Shown here: positions 32,630-45,241 of the stretch, in pieces | Numbering within the stretch: the first letter of the stretch is position 1 | Layout of the letters: each line of letters opens with the position of its first letter | Assembly (NCBI GenBank): GCA_025642065.1 | Contig: JAODUP010000722.1 | Coordinates: 1 to 64,000 of the forward strand | Source: Paralvinella palmiformis | Taxonomy: Eukaryota > Annelida > Polychaeta > Terebellida > Alvinellidae | Direction: 5' to 3' | DNA: 64,000 nucleotides | The notes under the pieces: model-generated | Told to the model about the DNA's origin: nothing | Databases searched by the model: none | The model's input: the letters and a program-made list of their open reading frames with translations, nothing else | Program-made: the position numbers and the translations under genes

Positions 32630-33390
32630 CCTCATTAGCTTACTGTTTGCACAGAGCTGGCTATAAAAGAGAAACATTTCATTTCAACACATTCGGTTTA
32701 ATATAAAATTGCTAATTTGTAAACAGATGTTGCTCCCAATATTCCCCAGGTCATTTTCTGTATAGGGATATGCCATAGAAAAGCTATGCAAAAACCTGTT
32801 TGTTATGCAGAAAAGGGGAGGGAGGAAGATAATCAATGGAAACTTGATAAGAAACTGCCTTGTAAAAATACTTGCTTGAACCACTGACCTTGGTGCTCCA
32901 CAAAATTCTATGATTCAAAGTTAAACGACCTCGCCTTAAAACAATTAAACGTCTAACCAAAACACATTTGTGTTTGGGTGAATTCTATGGAGCATGCAGC
33001 ACATTAGTATGTGCTTCTACCAACAAGAGTTCAGTTGTATGTATGAGTGCCAAAGTGCTTTACTATAAATCTACTTTAATGATGTCTTTTAACAATATCC
33101 AGCGTAGTAAAGTACGAATCTAGAATGTGGTGATGATACTAGCGTCACAGAGAACTGAATTAGCAAGATGTAGGTTCCATATGATGTATTTATTTGCCTA
33201 CCAACTACATTTAACGAGTATACATTCTGCTACAACTAAACAGCTCGGAGACATACGCGAAACATTTAACTTAATTAGCAATAGTAAATAACAGCATACC
33301 GTGGGGTTCGGCTTATCTATCGTAAACAGTTCTCGAGAAGGATGAGAAAATCTCAACGTTTACATAATTACACCAATATCATCAACTTAC

Positions 33391-33513
33391 AGTCAAAGTC
33401 TGTGCAGCTTCTATAGCATTACAGTAAAATAATTGGCCAACGAATTGGAAGATGTCCAGCCTGGAGTACTGTTCCGTCTCTGTACACACAGCGTGACCAT
33501 AAGGGCTGAGCAT
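33391..33513 (-). CDS. Possible first coding exon, unidentified
   Basis: Minus strand: an ATG with A at -3, preceded 12 nt upstream by an in-frame stop, opens 41 codons (MLSPYGHAVCTETEQYSRLD then IFQFVGQLFYCNAIEAAQTL), followed at once by a strong donor GTAAGT at 33390-33385. I do not recognise the peptide and found no following exon at lower coordinates. A chance frame is the main alternative. Confidence 0.22.
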
Positions 33514-34876
33514 GTTCTTTCTCGGTTATTCTGAGAATGATATTATTTCTCTCTTTTTATATACACACACACACACCAACAATTTGGTGTTGTCATAATC
33601 TACACGGGATGTATAATGTATTTCTGGCTGTCATCTCTCTGGATGCGTGATCCTTAGTTGTTAATCTCCTCCAACGAGATAATGGGTTTCATGGACAAAT
33701 AAAACATCATCACGTCTCGTCTTCTAAGCAATCATTAATGTCATTCAGCCATCAGACAATACATTGCGTTCATATTACTATTTGTAGCCAATATAACTAA
33801 CAGTCAATTAAGACGGCTGTCATAAGGAACACTTCATATCTGATGTGATATACATGAAACGAGCGATGAAATTTCAGCAAAACTGAAACATATTTATATC
33901 AACCGTATACATAAATGCTAAATTAATAACATTAGTAAGGTATCAAAATAGACATGCATTTACCTGTGTCAGCACAAAATATGAGATGTTACATGCCCAC
34001 AACTGTTATATTATTAGTAAATGTGTGTGTGTGTAGAATGATACAGTTTGATAGATATAAATTACACCCATTAAGAGTCCTCTATCTAATGAGTGATATG
34101 TTTTAAAACCAACTCGACTACTGTATTATTAACACAAACAGCTCGTCAACATTCTCCATAACAGCTCTTCAATAAGTAGAACATACCACGTTGCTACGTT
34201 CACTAATAGAAATAGCATTCAGCATTTGCGGGGATAGAGAACTTCAAACAACGCTGTACACTAGTCTTTACCATCTCTTTAAGTTATCATATACACATTA
34301 ATTATCATCAATCATAAACAAGTCGGGGCTGGAGTCAATATTAATGCAGTCAGTGTGTAACTGAAATGCTAATAATTGCTTACTAGATGTTTGTTTACAT
34401 TGGAATCGAACATTATATTGATTGTAACAATTTAATTACGACTATTAAACTAGTATATAACTTGTACATTAACACAAGATAGCCACTAGGGATGGTCAAT
34501 AACAAAATATCATTGTTTCGTGTCTACCGGAAAATTCAAAGGTGGCTTCACTGGTCTTTATTCCAGTGTAATTTAAAGCATATTTTAAATGGTTTTACGA
34601 GTAATATAAAGAGAACGTCTCCGTATGAACTTTTATTGCGTAAACTTTAATGTGTATTCGCAATCACGTTCTCTCCATTCCACTATTCCTAGCTTTTCTC
34701 AAATGGTGAAAAGGCACAAAAGAAGTTCAGCTAATGGCTATTCAAAGCCTGGCCACCATTACATCTTAATGGGACTAATATTAAGATATTACCTATCCGC
34801 AATTAATCCGAGACTTGACATTCTGGTATTTTAGTTGTTGGCATCAGAAAATAGTGTTAGGTGTTTATATATTATA

Positions 34877-35193
34877 ATAATAATAATGCATGTTTATATA
34901 GCGCCAGAACCAGGTAACCCAGTTCTGAGGCGCTGTACAGTATTATTATCCCTGATTCAGACCTGTTTCTACCCAGCACAGGTATCAACTGCTAAGGGAG
35001 CATACAACGCATGCTGCCATTAAAGGCGCAAAGCGTTACTCGAACACATAGGCATCACGTCCTGTCAGGTTCTAATTTTTTTATGGATGAGTGAACCAGT
35101 CGCAACATGACAGCATTGCAGCTCCTAGAGGCTCGAACCTGTGCCCTTCGGCTACGAGTCCTATGCTCTAACTAACAGCCCCTATCAGAGCTA
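34877..35193 (-). mobile_element. SINE family C, minus strand
   Basis: The tRNA-like head is at the right end (reverse complement ..TTAGAGCATAGGACTCGTAGCC, B box AGGTTCGAGCC). The body TTAATGGCAGCATGCGTTGTATGCTCCCTTAGCAG and the end GGCGCTATATAAACATGCATTATTATTATT match 48378-48535. Confidence 0.75.
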
Positions 35194-35711
35194 GATCACA
35201 TGCTAAAGATATGTAATTAATGGCAATGTGCAACATAACTGTTTGGAACTCAGCTTCCAAGTTGTACATTAACAGAACTAAGTTATTGGTTCCTAGCTGA
35301 TACTTTGCAGACACCTATCTATTGGTAACAATTTTTTTTATTTTCCCAAAACATGCTTTTGTGGCCAGGAATAAAAGCCATTAGACCAGTAAGATTATTT
35401 GATGGTGAGTTATTGAAAACATCTTAACATTTTCATGACGTTAACTTAGTGGTTCTAAACCAAAAAAAGATTAATTGGTGAATATTAATGAAGGTATATA
35501 ATGAATATTTGTTATATAATGAATATTAATGAATGTATATAAATGTTACGTTACGATGGCCCTCCCTCTCCAGAGTGACCAAATGTTTTGGCACTGGTCA
35601 CCCCCTGGCTGATTTCCTAGGGAAACCTTCCCCTTCTGGATGTTGGAAGTCTACAAACATCTAAGAACTTCAAAACTGCAAAATGCAATGGGTGAAAATA
35701 TGTGTGCATTT

Positions 35712-35872
35712 ACTAAGTGAGCGAGTGCTTTATTCAGCCTTATCAGTGCTTGGACAATGAACATACGGCCAAACGCTGGCAATCCGAGAAACACCCTAAA
35801 CACATAGAGATTCGAACATTAACCTGGAGATTTGCCGCACAATACTATTTGCTGTGCTAACAGATCTCTTTA
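35712..35872 (-). repeat. SINE-like family D, degenerate copy
   Basis: The GTGAGCGAGTG..TTATTCAGCC start and ..AACCTGGAGATTTGCCGCACAAT..TGCTGTGCTAAC end follow the layout of the copies at 36430 and 38318. Confidence 0.45.
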
Positions 35873-36429
35873 CGCATTTATTAAGTGAATGCTGAACGCT
35901 AAAACAGAGATGACAACAATGATCGAACCAGGTGCAGGGTTTTATTTGTCACTTGAGCTTGAAAAAATAAAAGATTATCGGAAATGATGAATACACATAA
36001 AAGTTTAACATACTACGAGCTCTAAAATGTGGGGAAAAGATCACTATTCCATCAGATTTGTTTAAAGCCAGTGTTCCAAGAGAGAGCGACATGACTCAAA
36101 ATCCTAGACTAGGCCATCATATCAAAGAACCCCGCCAAAGCTTTTTATCTTGTGCAATCTACCTATGGATAAATGATGTTGTTTGAATACCTCTTAACAA
36201 AAGTCTGCAAGAAGATGAGATGTTTACTGGAAGGTGTGACAAAGTTGTGAACTGCCATTTTGGCTACCAAATTCTAGGAAAACCGGAGATGAAAATATAT
36301 TAAAGTCACTGAAACAAAATATCTCTAAACTGGACCCATACCGGCTTATTGGTCCTAGAATGAACTGATCCAACAGCCGTCGTGTACTGTTTACCAAGAA
36401 CCAGAACAAAGCCTGTACCCCAGAGATGT

Positions 36430-36590
36430 GAGTGAGTGGTTTGTTTAACCTCGGAACTGATCACAGCTGGGAATATGATCAAGACATGACTCCATAGGGA
36501 AATATCCTACATACGCTGGCACCTAAGTTTGATTTGAACCAGACATGGCTATTTGCAGCGCAGTGCTTTAACCACTGTGTTGTTGCAGTG
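36430..36590 (-). mobile_element. SINE-like family D, best copy
   Basis: Reverse complement: CACAGTGGTTAAAGCACTGCGCTGCAAA (A-box-like), TGGTTCAAATCAAAC (B-box-like), TATGTAGGATATTTCCCTATGGAG, then GATCAGTTCCGAGGTTAAAC and CACTCACTCAC. Related copies lie at 35712, 37099 and 38318, all in the same orientation. Confidence 0.6.
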
Positions 36591-37098
36591 ACCTGTATCT
36601 CAATGTAGTTTCTTCCCCAAGACAATTATATGTTTTGCTAAAAGATATCCTCGCACAACTGGAAATAAACTCAACATTTGAGAAGGTCTGCACACTTAGA
36701 TGCTTCTGGTATTATTTTATTAATGTAAAATGTGTTGATGATGAAGATAATCTGACGAATAGATGTAATAAAACACAAATGATCAACATGGGGCATATTA
36801 AATAAGTGATGGAGAAATGTATGAAATTTAATATTCAAAATCCTGTGGGTACGTCATAAAAAATGCAGCAACCATAAATAATGATTTTCATGGTTAATTT
36901 ATTTTTTAACTATAATTTCATCATGTTCATGTTCTACAGATACAGACACTCCTATCATATAGTATTACAAAGTTATCCTTTATAACTGCCAGTCTTCAAT
37001 CATTGATGAAAGAGTAGCAAGGTGATCGATCTTAACATAGGAAATTTACTGCAAAATTACTCTGAATTAAACATTGCACTAAACTTAGGATAACTGCA

Positions 37099-37290
37099 TT
37101 GTTTAACCTTGGTACTGATCATTGGCTACTCCTTATGAAACTGAGATGATACAGGCAGGCTTCTTTTACGTATGGGCTGAAACATCTCACAATTGCAGTC
37201 ATCACCGAGATTAATCTGACCATCCAGAGATTTGCAGAGCAGTGCTTGCAATAAGCGTAGACTAATTTCTACTGTGATAGAATATGTGCT
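37099..37290 (-). repeat. SINE-like family D, degenerate copy
   Basis: TTGTTTAACCTTGGTACTGATCA at the left and CCAGAGATTTGCAGAGCAGTGCTT at the right match the other family D copies; the middle is diverged. Confidence 0.5.
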
Positions 37291-37693
37291 GACTGATAAT
37301 AAACAACTCTTGCCAGCAAAATAGCACATCATAAATGGAAATCTGTTTTAAATGCAGACAATGGCACCACAGTGTTGAGGAACACATCACAAAGGCTGGG
37401 ACAGCACTGACTTTATCAAAATTGCTTCTGACCGAATTTGATCAACTCCGCTTGCTTTTCATCAACAACAAAAAACAAACATTTGAGAGAATCAACCATT
37501 GAAGCAGGAACTGACAGCTTTGACTGATAACTTACAGTATCACGTATTTGGGTAACAACTAACATCTTAAATATACGCAATGCTTTGGAATGATGGTTCT
37601 GGACAATATCTATACATCAGATAAGAGTTGTTCTTAAAGAATACTATGCCTTCATACTTCAAAAGTCAATCATTATCATCATCATCATTGTTA

Positions 37694-40600
37694 TCACACC
37701 TTTGACAATGACGTCTTTAACTCTTTGAGAAGCATTGTTCCGATGACCATCTTATCACAGTTGACAATCGCTTGGATCTTCTTATTATCTAGAGCTCTGA
37801 CGGTGATGAGCACATCCGAGCCCGTTGCTACGGTTCTGCCTGCAAAACGATAGACGTTCTCCTCCGAGGTGGATACCTGCACGATGTTGGCCACTTCGTG
37901 GATGCATCCACAGATGGCGTCTGCATTGTTGTTGCCATCTGGAACATCGATGCTGGCAGACGCTTCATTCATTCCTGTCAGTTTACCTGGAACAAATGAG
38001 AACTAAGCTGGTAGTTAACAAATCCAATAGGACATGATGCTTTTATTTCTTAATTCATCAAACATAAGTAATATCCCTTATCCCACAAGTAGGCCCTATG
38101 CAACATATCAAATGAAGGCCGTTGTTTGAAACTACTAAACCAGGATTCATACACATTTTGACATCTCAGATTCCAGGACCTTCCAATGTCAAATTCAAAG
38201 ATCTTTTCAATGAATTCACAAACTTTTAACGCACAAAGATAGAACCATATTTCGGTTTTCAAGGACCTGTGCGAACCCTGTAAACCAAACTGAACATTGA
38301 ATTTGAGGTGAATTGAGTTGTTTAGCCTCGGTACTGGTCACACATGGGACATATGACAGAGGGGAGGATGCCAAGGGAAACAAATGCCACAAACATCGGA
38401 GTCTGAGCCAGATTCAAAATGACAACCTGGAGGTTTGTAGCACAGTACTCCAACCGCTGTCCCATCGGAATGTCCACCAAACTGTTACAGCCGGGCTCCG
38501 TTATGCTGCGGTCCATTATAACACGAATTCCGATATGACATGGTCAGACCTTGGACTCCCAAATCGTGGAATCCACGACAGAGCATTTTTACACGAAATG
38601 ACATGAAATCTGCAACCGACCGATAAAATATTTCGAAAATAATCTGAACGTGTTTTTACAGTTTGTAATTCACACGTAAAAAAACATAGCCATGCCCACA
38701 AAGTACCCATGTGTATATTTATTGAGCACGAATTTAATTACACACCATCTTGGCTCAATCAGCCAAATAAACAGCCCAATCACAACCCTCATTTATTGTG
38801 TGACTCCACTCACTAAATAAGTTTGATGATGTTTTCATTACAAAAGCAGATACACAAACAAATAATTTTTTTCATGGATGTTTATTTGTGCACATGCACC
38901 TATAAACGTTCATTTATTGGTTCATATAGTTGCTACATTTTACTTTCCACACAAACACTGAGGTATAATTTATGTTTAAGTCGGCAAATGAATAAACAAA
39001 TACTGGGAAAATTTATGAAATAAACATTTGTATGTAATCTTAAAGGATAGTGCAAAACGAGGTGAATACATGGACTCCCTATTATCACCCACCCTGATAG
39101 TGCCCCGTCTCACTTCATGGTCCACCTATAATAACACGATTGACTGGTTGTGGACCACAACGAACATGTTATAATGGAACCCGACTGCATAACGATTCCA
39201 ACAAAGAATATTAATTATCAAACAAAACATGTTAAACAAGTTTATATATGTGTTACACTGTCTTACAGTTAATCTGTATAATCAGGTAATATGTATATTA
39301 TCTGAATTTTCCTTCCAAAAATTAGGGTCGGTCGGGACAAAAATAAACTAAATCACTGAAAACATAGGGTTGGTCGAAAAAAATTGACACAAAGTTCTAG
39401 TTTCTGAAAGATTTTCAAGATTCAAGTACCCAAACATTTACAAATGCCTGATGACACATATTCTGGATTACTCTGGTTTTATATTTTATTTTTACATTAA
39501 TATTCAATTTCAGTTTGACAATGACATCCACCAGCGTGTCTTCCTCGATGATCATCTGGCCCACGGCAATATGTTCCATAACATATTATTCTTTTAGTTG
39601 GGATTTCACAATCTCTCCAATAGTTTAGTTTTTTTGAGACTTTATAATTTTCTTTTGATCGTGAATCATCAGCGAAAAGTAAACAACAGACATGTCACTG
39701 TCAGCCTAATTGAAGATGGTGACAGGTCAGTTCCGCTTCGAAATTATTTCACTTATTTCTGCAGTAAATCAGTCTTCAAAAGCCTAGAAATCTTGTAAAT
39801 TTAAACTACGGCGCAAAAATAATAACATAAAGAATAAAAGTCAATTTGATTTCCCGGCAGCAGGTTTCAGCTGTAATCAGCGAGTTTATTAAACAAATAT
39901 TAAAAAAAACAATGGCCTAATGTGTATTAAATCTTGGTTAGCAACAGACGTATTATCCGAATATTTCAGGTAATATACATATTACCTGACATTATACAGA
40001 TTAACTTTAACATATATAAATGTGTATATAGTTCATACCACATTTGATGCTTAGATATTTGCTGTAACTAAATGAATCTTTTCCTCAAGATATCTAGCAA
40101 TTAAATCATTTCATTTCAATAGTAGGACACTCACCCTGCAATTTAAGGAAGTCATTCTCAGTAATGGTGTTGGGCTGCAAGAGTTCACCAACTGGTGCAG
40201 TGATGCTCACATTGAATGCTTTACTATGGGTGCAGATCTGGAACTGTGCAGGCTGCGTGGTGTCATTAAAATCTATATCCATCAGTACCGTCACACTGGC
40301 TCCACCACCCAGGTTTGCTAGGAAACATGTGTGAAGACTTTGATCAATATCTGTGCTTGGTATTGACTTATATATCACACACACACACAAACGTATACAG
40401 TCTAACTTCACTTTTATGCCAACTTTGGGACATTGTGGTGGGGTGGCATTAGAGTGGGGGAGACATTTTTGGTGGACAGCTTTGGGGGTGGTTTATTACA
40501 CATGGCTTTTGATCCTTCCTTAACCCCAACTATTACTATTTGATCTATTGCCATTCACACGATAAACACTATCATGATTGATACCTAATAACCCTGACAG

Positions 40601-42814
40601 CTTGTCAATCATTTCACAGATTTGACTTGTGCTGGATAATTCTTAGAATAATGATTTATAATGTGTGTGCGTGCGTGTGTGTGTACTGTAGATCAGTTTA
40701 ATTTGGAGACAGAAAAAAAAGGCAAATTACATATTGCTGAGAGGAAAAATTGGCAAATTTTGGTATCCATGAAAAGTTGATTTTTCGATTGATCTTATGG
40801 GCCATTTAGGGAAAAAACACATTTCATAGCACACCATTATTCATCCACAACATACCATTCAAAGACGTTCTTGCCAGGGCCAGAAAAATATTTCTACATC
40901 TCACTAGCCCAACAAATATTTACTAGCTATTAAAACTAAAACTATTTTTACTAGTCAGAACCAATCTGTGCTGGAATCGACAGAGAACACCAGATTTGTG
41001 TATGATTGCTGTTTTACGGCCACTTTTGTGCACTTTGTAGGCTAAATGGGCTGAGCGACCTCCAAAGGTAAAGAAGTGAAGTCAAAGATGAAACTCCCTT
41101 CAGCTATGTCCACACCGAGGTGCGAACTCAGGTGGTAGTGATCTACAGTCCAATGCACTACTAATTAGAACATGGAGGCAATAAAGAAAGTAATTATGTG
41201 TTTGTGGTTTTATTGATCCACACTCTAACGCAATACAAGTATATAATAGCAATAATAAATTATTGTTGATGTCCACAATCTGACCAGGAATTTTCTTTTT
41301 GTGATTGTTGTTTAAATAAAAATAAAGCACAAAATATCAATCAAAGATAATAATTCATACACAGAGTATCAAGAAAGAAACTCAATTAAGTTACCAAAAA
41401 CTGCATATAATTCTTTCAGCAAAGTATGAAAACAGTTAATATGAAATACATATTTATATCATAATATTAACATACAATGAAGAAAAGAAACAGTGATCAA
41501 ACAAATAAACAGGAAAGGGACAGAGAAATCCACCATATAAACAAGACCATGTGCTTTTATTTACTGTAAACAAAGACAACTGGCCAATCAGGAGAGAGTA
41601 TTTGAGTCACGTGACCATCATTATGCAAAGTGGACATTTACCAGCTCACCAAAATCTCCCCCATCCTTCAAGTATGGTTCTTATATTCAGTAAATATTTA
41701 TAAATATGACATCTGAAATGGTTACAGATAAGGAAACTATCGGATGGTAAATATTTGTCATTTATCATGACCTATTTTTGGCTGAAAATCGGTCCAAAAT
41801 TCACTCTAAAATAGGGAACAGTGCTTTTTAGCAACGGTTGGTGTAGTATTGGTGCGGGAGTTTTAAACTATGATAGTTTTTTTCACCGCAAAGGGCTCCA
41901 AAACAGTGGAAAATCATTATACGGAAAACAAACTTGACTGCCGCATATCTTGGCTCAAAATGGCAGTAGCCCGATCGGGCTAATGGCTTAGATTACTCAC
42001 TAGCCCAAAGACAAAATCCACACGTCCCGGGCATCCGGGCTACCAATTTTTCTGGCCCCGAGTTCTTGCACTCAAATTCAATGTCTGGTACAGTGATCAA
42101 ATCAGTGACTCCTTGACAACCAATAGCAACATTGCCGACACTCAACTCAGCCTCAAAATCTCTAATTTCAAACCTCTACATGCAGGCTGATTGCTTCATG
42201 CATTTGATTTAGCTGCTTGACCAAGTGATGTTCTCAAATCAAACACGGCTGGGAAGAACCAGGTCTATTGATTGTTATTATGAGTGCTTCTGATTAGGAC
42301 AATGTCAAGGATGAATGATTTCAAAATGAGTGATTGTTTTATTACAAAATGCAATGTGAACCGATTGTTAAATGGTTCCTATTATGTGCTGATATAGGGG
42401 AATCTATTACACTTACATACAGTACTTGTTGTTGATTAGGTTGATATGAATGTCTTGTACAAGAATTAATACTAGTCTGTGCCTTGTCCCAGACTGATGT
42501 ATGTTGTATCGTGTTTTAAGTGCACTGGTGTGAATGTTTGAATTACCAATAGCTTGCTAGTCTTTGCCGTGTTAATAAAATAAATTAACGTATGACGTGT
42601 TGAGAACGTTTGTGAATAAAATTACAGCTCTGTTGCATATATGATTATTGAACAAATGAGATTATTACACGTGTTCAGTGTGTTAGTAAGAGCATCACAT
42701 GAAGTTCTGTACAACATGATAATCTGGCAGCAGGACAAATTGGCGTTAATTTTGGCCCTTACTATTTTTACCATTATTTAATGTTCACCAAATTAAACTA
42801 ATCTACAGTATGTA

Positions 42815-42894
<80 letters not shown>

Positions 42895-45203
42895 GAGAGA
42901 GCGAGGGGGGGTAGGGAAGTACAATCAGACTGGAGAGTTAGCTTCCTTTAAATAACTAGTATAATACATTATTCTAATGTGCCATGTTTAATGTATTCAT
43001 CAGAAATAGTATTTTAAAACATAAATACACCAATAACAAGCTCAAATTCTTGGGCTTACCAATTTCTGGAAACTCCTTTATTTCCATACCTGACTGTAGT
43101 TTCTGAAATAATGTACATGGTTCTATTAAGGAATTGAGAAAATTAAAATTATTGGTAAGTTTGTCTTAACAAATCATAACATTCATCATCATAAATAGTT
43201 AACTGTGCATGGGATCACAAAGAGGCAGGAAAGTGTTATCATGGACTATCATGTGTAAATGGACGTATCAAATTGTTCAAGGGGGCTACTAACACAAGAT
43301 GTCTCACATACAAAGTGAACCAAGTAATAATTTTGACATGTAACACTACCAAGACTACATTTCTGACTACGATAGAAAACTATGAACTAAACCAATGTAT
43401 AAGCTTTTCTTGACTCAATACAAAGTAATGACTTGGAACAGAAATTAATATCCAAGGTTTTCCATGAGCATTCACAAATTTCGAGTGGTTTGCCATGTTT
43501 TCTTTTGTAACATAAATTCGAGGGTTATCCAAAGTTATAAGGTCCTATAAGAACCCTGTGAGTAGAGGATAATGTTGCCAGAAAAATAAACTCTTAAGGT
43601 TTATGATGTACTACGTGCGTATAGGAGAGGAACAACACTAGAAGATGTTTTATGTGACATTTCTAAACATTCATATTGGATAGATACTGGAGGTAGGTGG
43701 GTGACAGCCAAAGAGGCTTCACCACAAGGGCCAGCAATTAAATCGGCAATAATTAAAATGGGAAAATAACAAGATGTTGCTCACCAATTTTACATACAGA
43801 CTTTTAGGACAGTTACCAGCTTATAATGAATGCTTTCCACTGTATTTTTCTTAAATTTTCCCTGACTTATTTAAGAAAATTCCCTCTGTATTGTGTGCAA
43901 AAATTGCATGTTGAATGAATTATTTTAGTATTTCGGGCTCCATCCACCCCATATGCTATAATTATAAATGTGGAACAAATGCATAAAGATTCCCTGTGTT
44001 TTCCCGGTATTTTCCCAAATTTAAAAATTCCCTGTGTTTTCCTTGCAGGAAACATTTCTAACATCATTTTCCCTGTGCTGTGGGTATGATGGCTTTCTAT
44101 TTATGTTTGAATCAATTTAGAATATAACTAGCATTAATAAAATAAATATTTCTACTCTATTTTAAACTGTTGAATATTTTAATCTGCTAAAATGAGTCAG
44201 TATGACAAAATGAATAAATTATTATCCAGTTACTGAGAATTGACAAACACACGCACGCACATGCACACACAGAGAGAGAGAGAGAGGGAGCAGCATATAC
44301 CTAGTTATGTGGTAAGAAATTTAAAATAACAGATACCTACCTTTTGACCTACTCTAATGCCTGACATCGGTCTCTCGGTATGATTTGTGAAAGTAATATC
44401 AACAGATATCATCTTCGGGGAAAAGATCGACATGGTACGCGTAAATCTGTAAAATGCTGACAAGCCGCCACCAGTAATCTTGTTAATCAGTTCATGACTG
44501 GTTATTGGAGAAACAATTGGACTAGTAAACTGTAAACACAAAAAGGTACTTCAATTCAGTATCATAAATACGCTATCATCTATGCTCCCATTATTACATT
44601 TCATAATGATTGCAACCTAAAAGATCATGCTAAAATATTATTTACAATGTTGAATTATATTTTATTGAAAAAAGCCATTTAAAAGAGCATATTCTAATTA
44701 ATAAAATACGAATGGCAGTTAGTACTTGAAATGTGAGAATTAACATATGGAATAATATAATCTGTAAACTTCCCAGATAGTCACACTGTTTAATATTAAT
44801 TTTATATCATCATATTTTATACCACACAGTTTCCAAAAGAGACGTATTATCAAATACATGTATATATTCTTTTCAATAATGAAAGCACACAAAACATTTT
44901 CTAAATTGGTGCATTTTGATCTCAATAAGTCTGGCTCAAATAAAATGCAAATAGTTATCATAACTTAACTGACCATAATACTACCTTTTATTACACATCT
45001 GAATATCTTTTGAAACCATAATATTTTATGTATTTGAAAACTTGTAATTACCGAGTGATATCTGCTAGCATCATTTCTTCACTGTCATATACTAGTTGGC
45101 ACTGACAATTACACTTTTCTAAAAAAATTACCATACTCACTGATAAATTAACCTAAGTTAATTAAAAAAAACTATTTAAATGCATATCTAATAATAATAT
45201 ATA

Positions 45204-45241
<38 letters not shown>

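Larger units (their letters stand above)
32638..37693. other. Region between hAT remnant and AP-3 beta stop codon
   Basis: Mostly AT-rich unique-looking DNA with SINE-like copies at 34877, 35712, 36430 and 37099 and a possible minus-strand exon at 33391-33513. The 3' UTR of AP-3 beta must lie below 37694. AATAAA on the minus strand occurs at 36898-36903 and 36716-36721, but neither is proven. Confidence 0.5.
37694..44529 (-). other. AP3B: AP-3 beta exons 20-23: ear/appendage domain
   Basis: About 230 residues: [51 protein letters not shown] from a 34-nt exon, [48 protein letters not shown] and [20 protein letters not shown] before TGA. Same order and spacing as the beta-3 C-terminal region. 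Confidence 0.93.
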
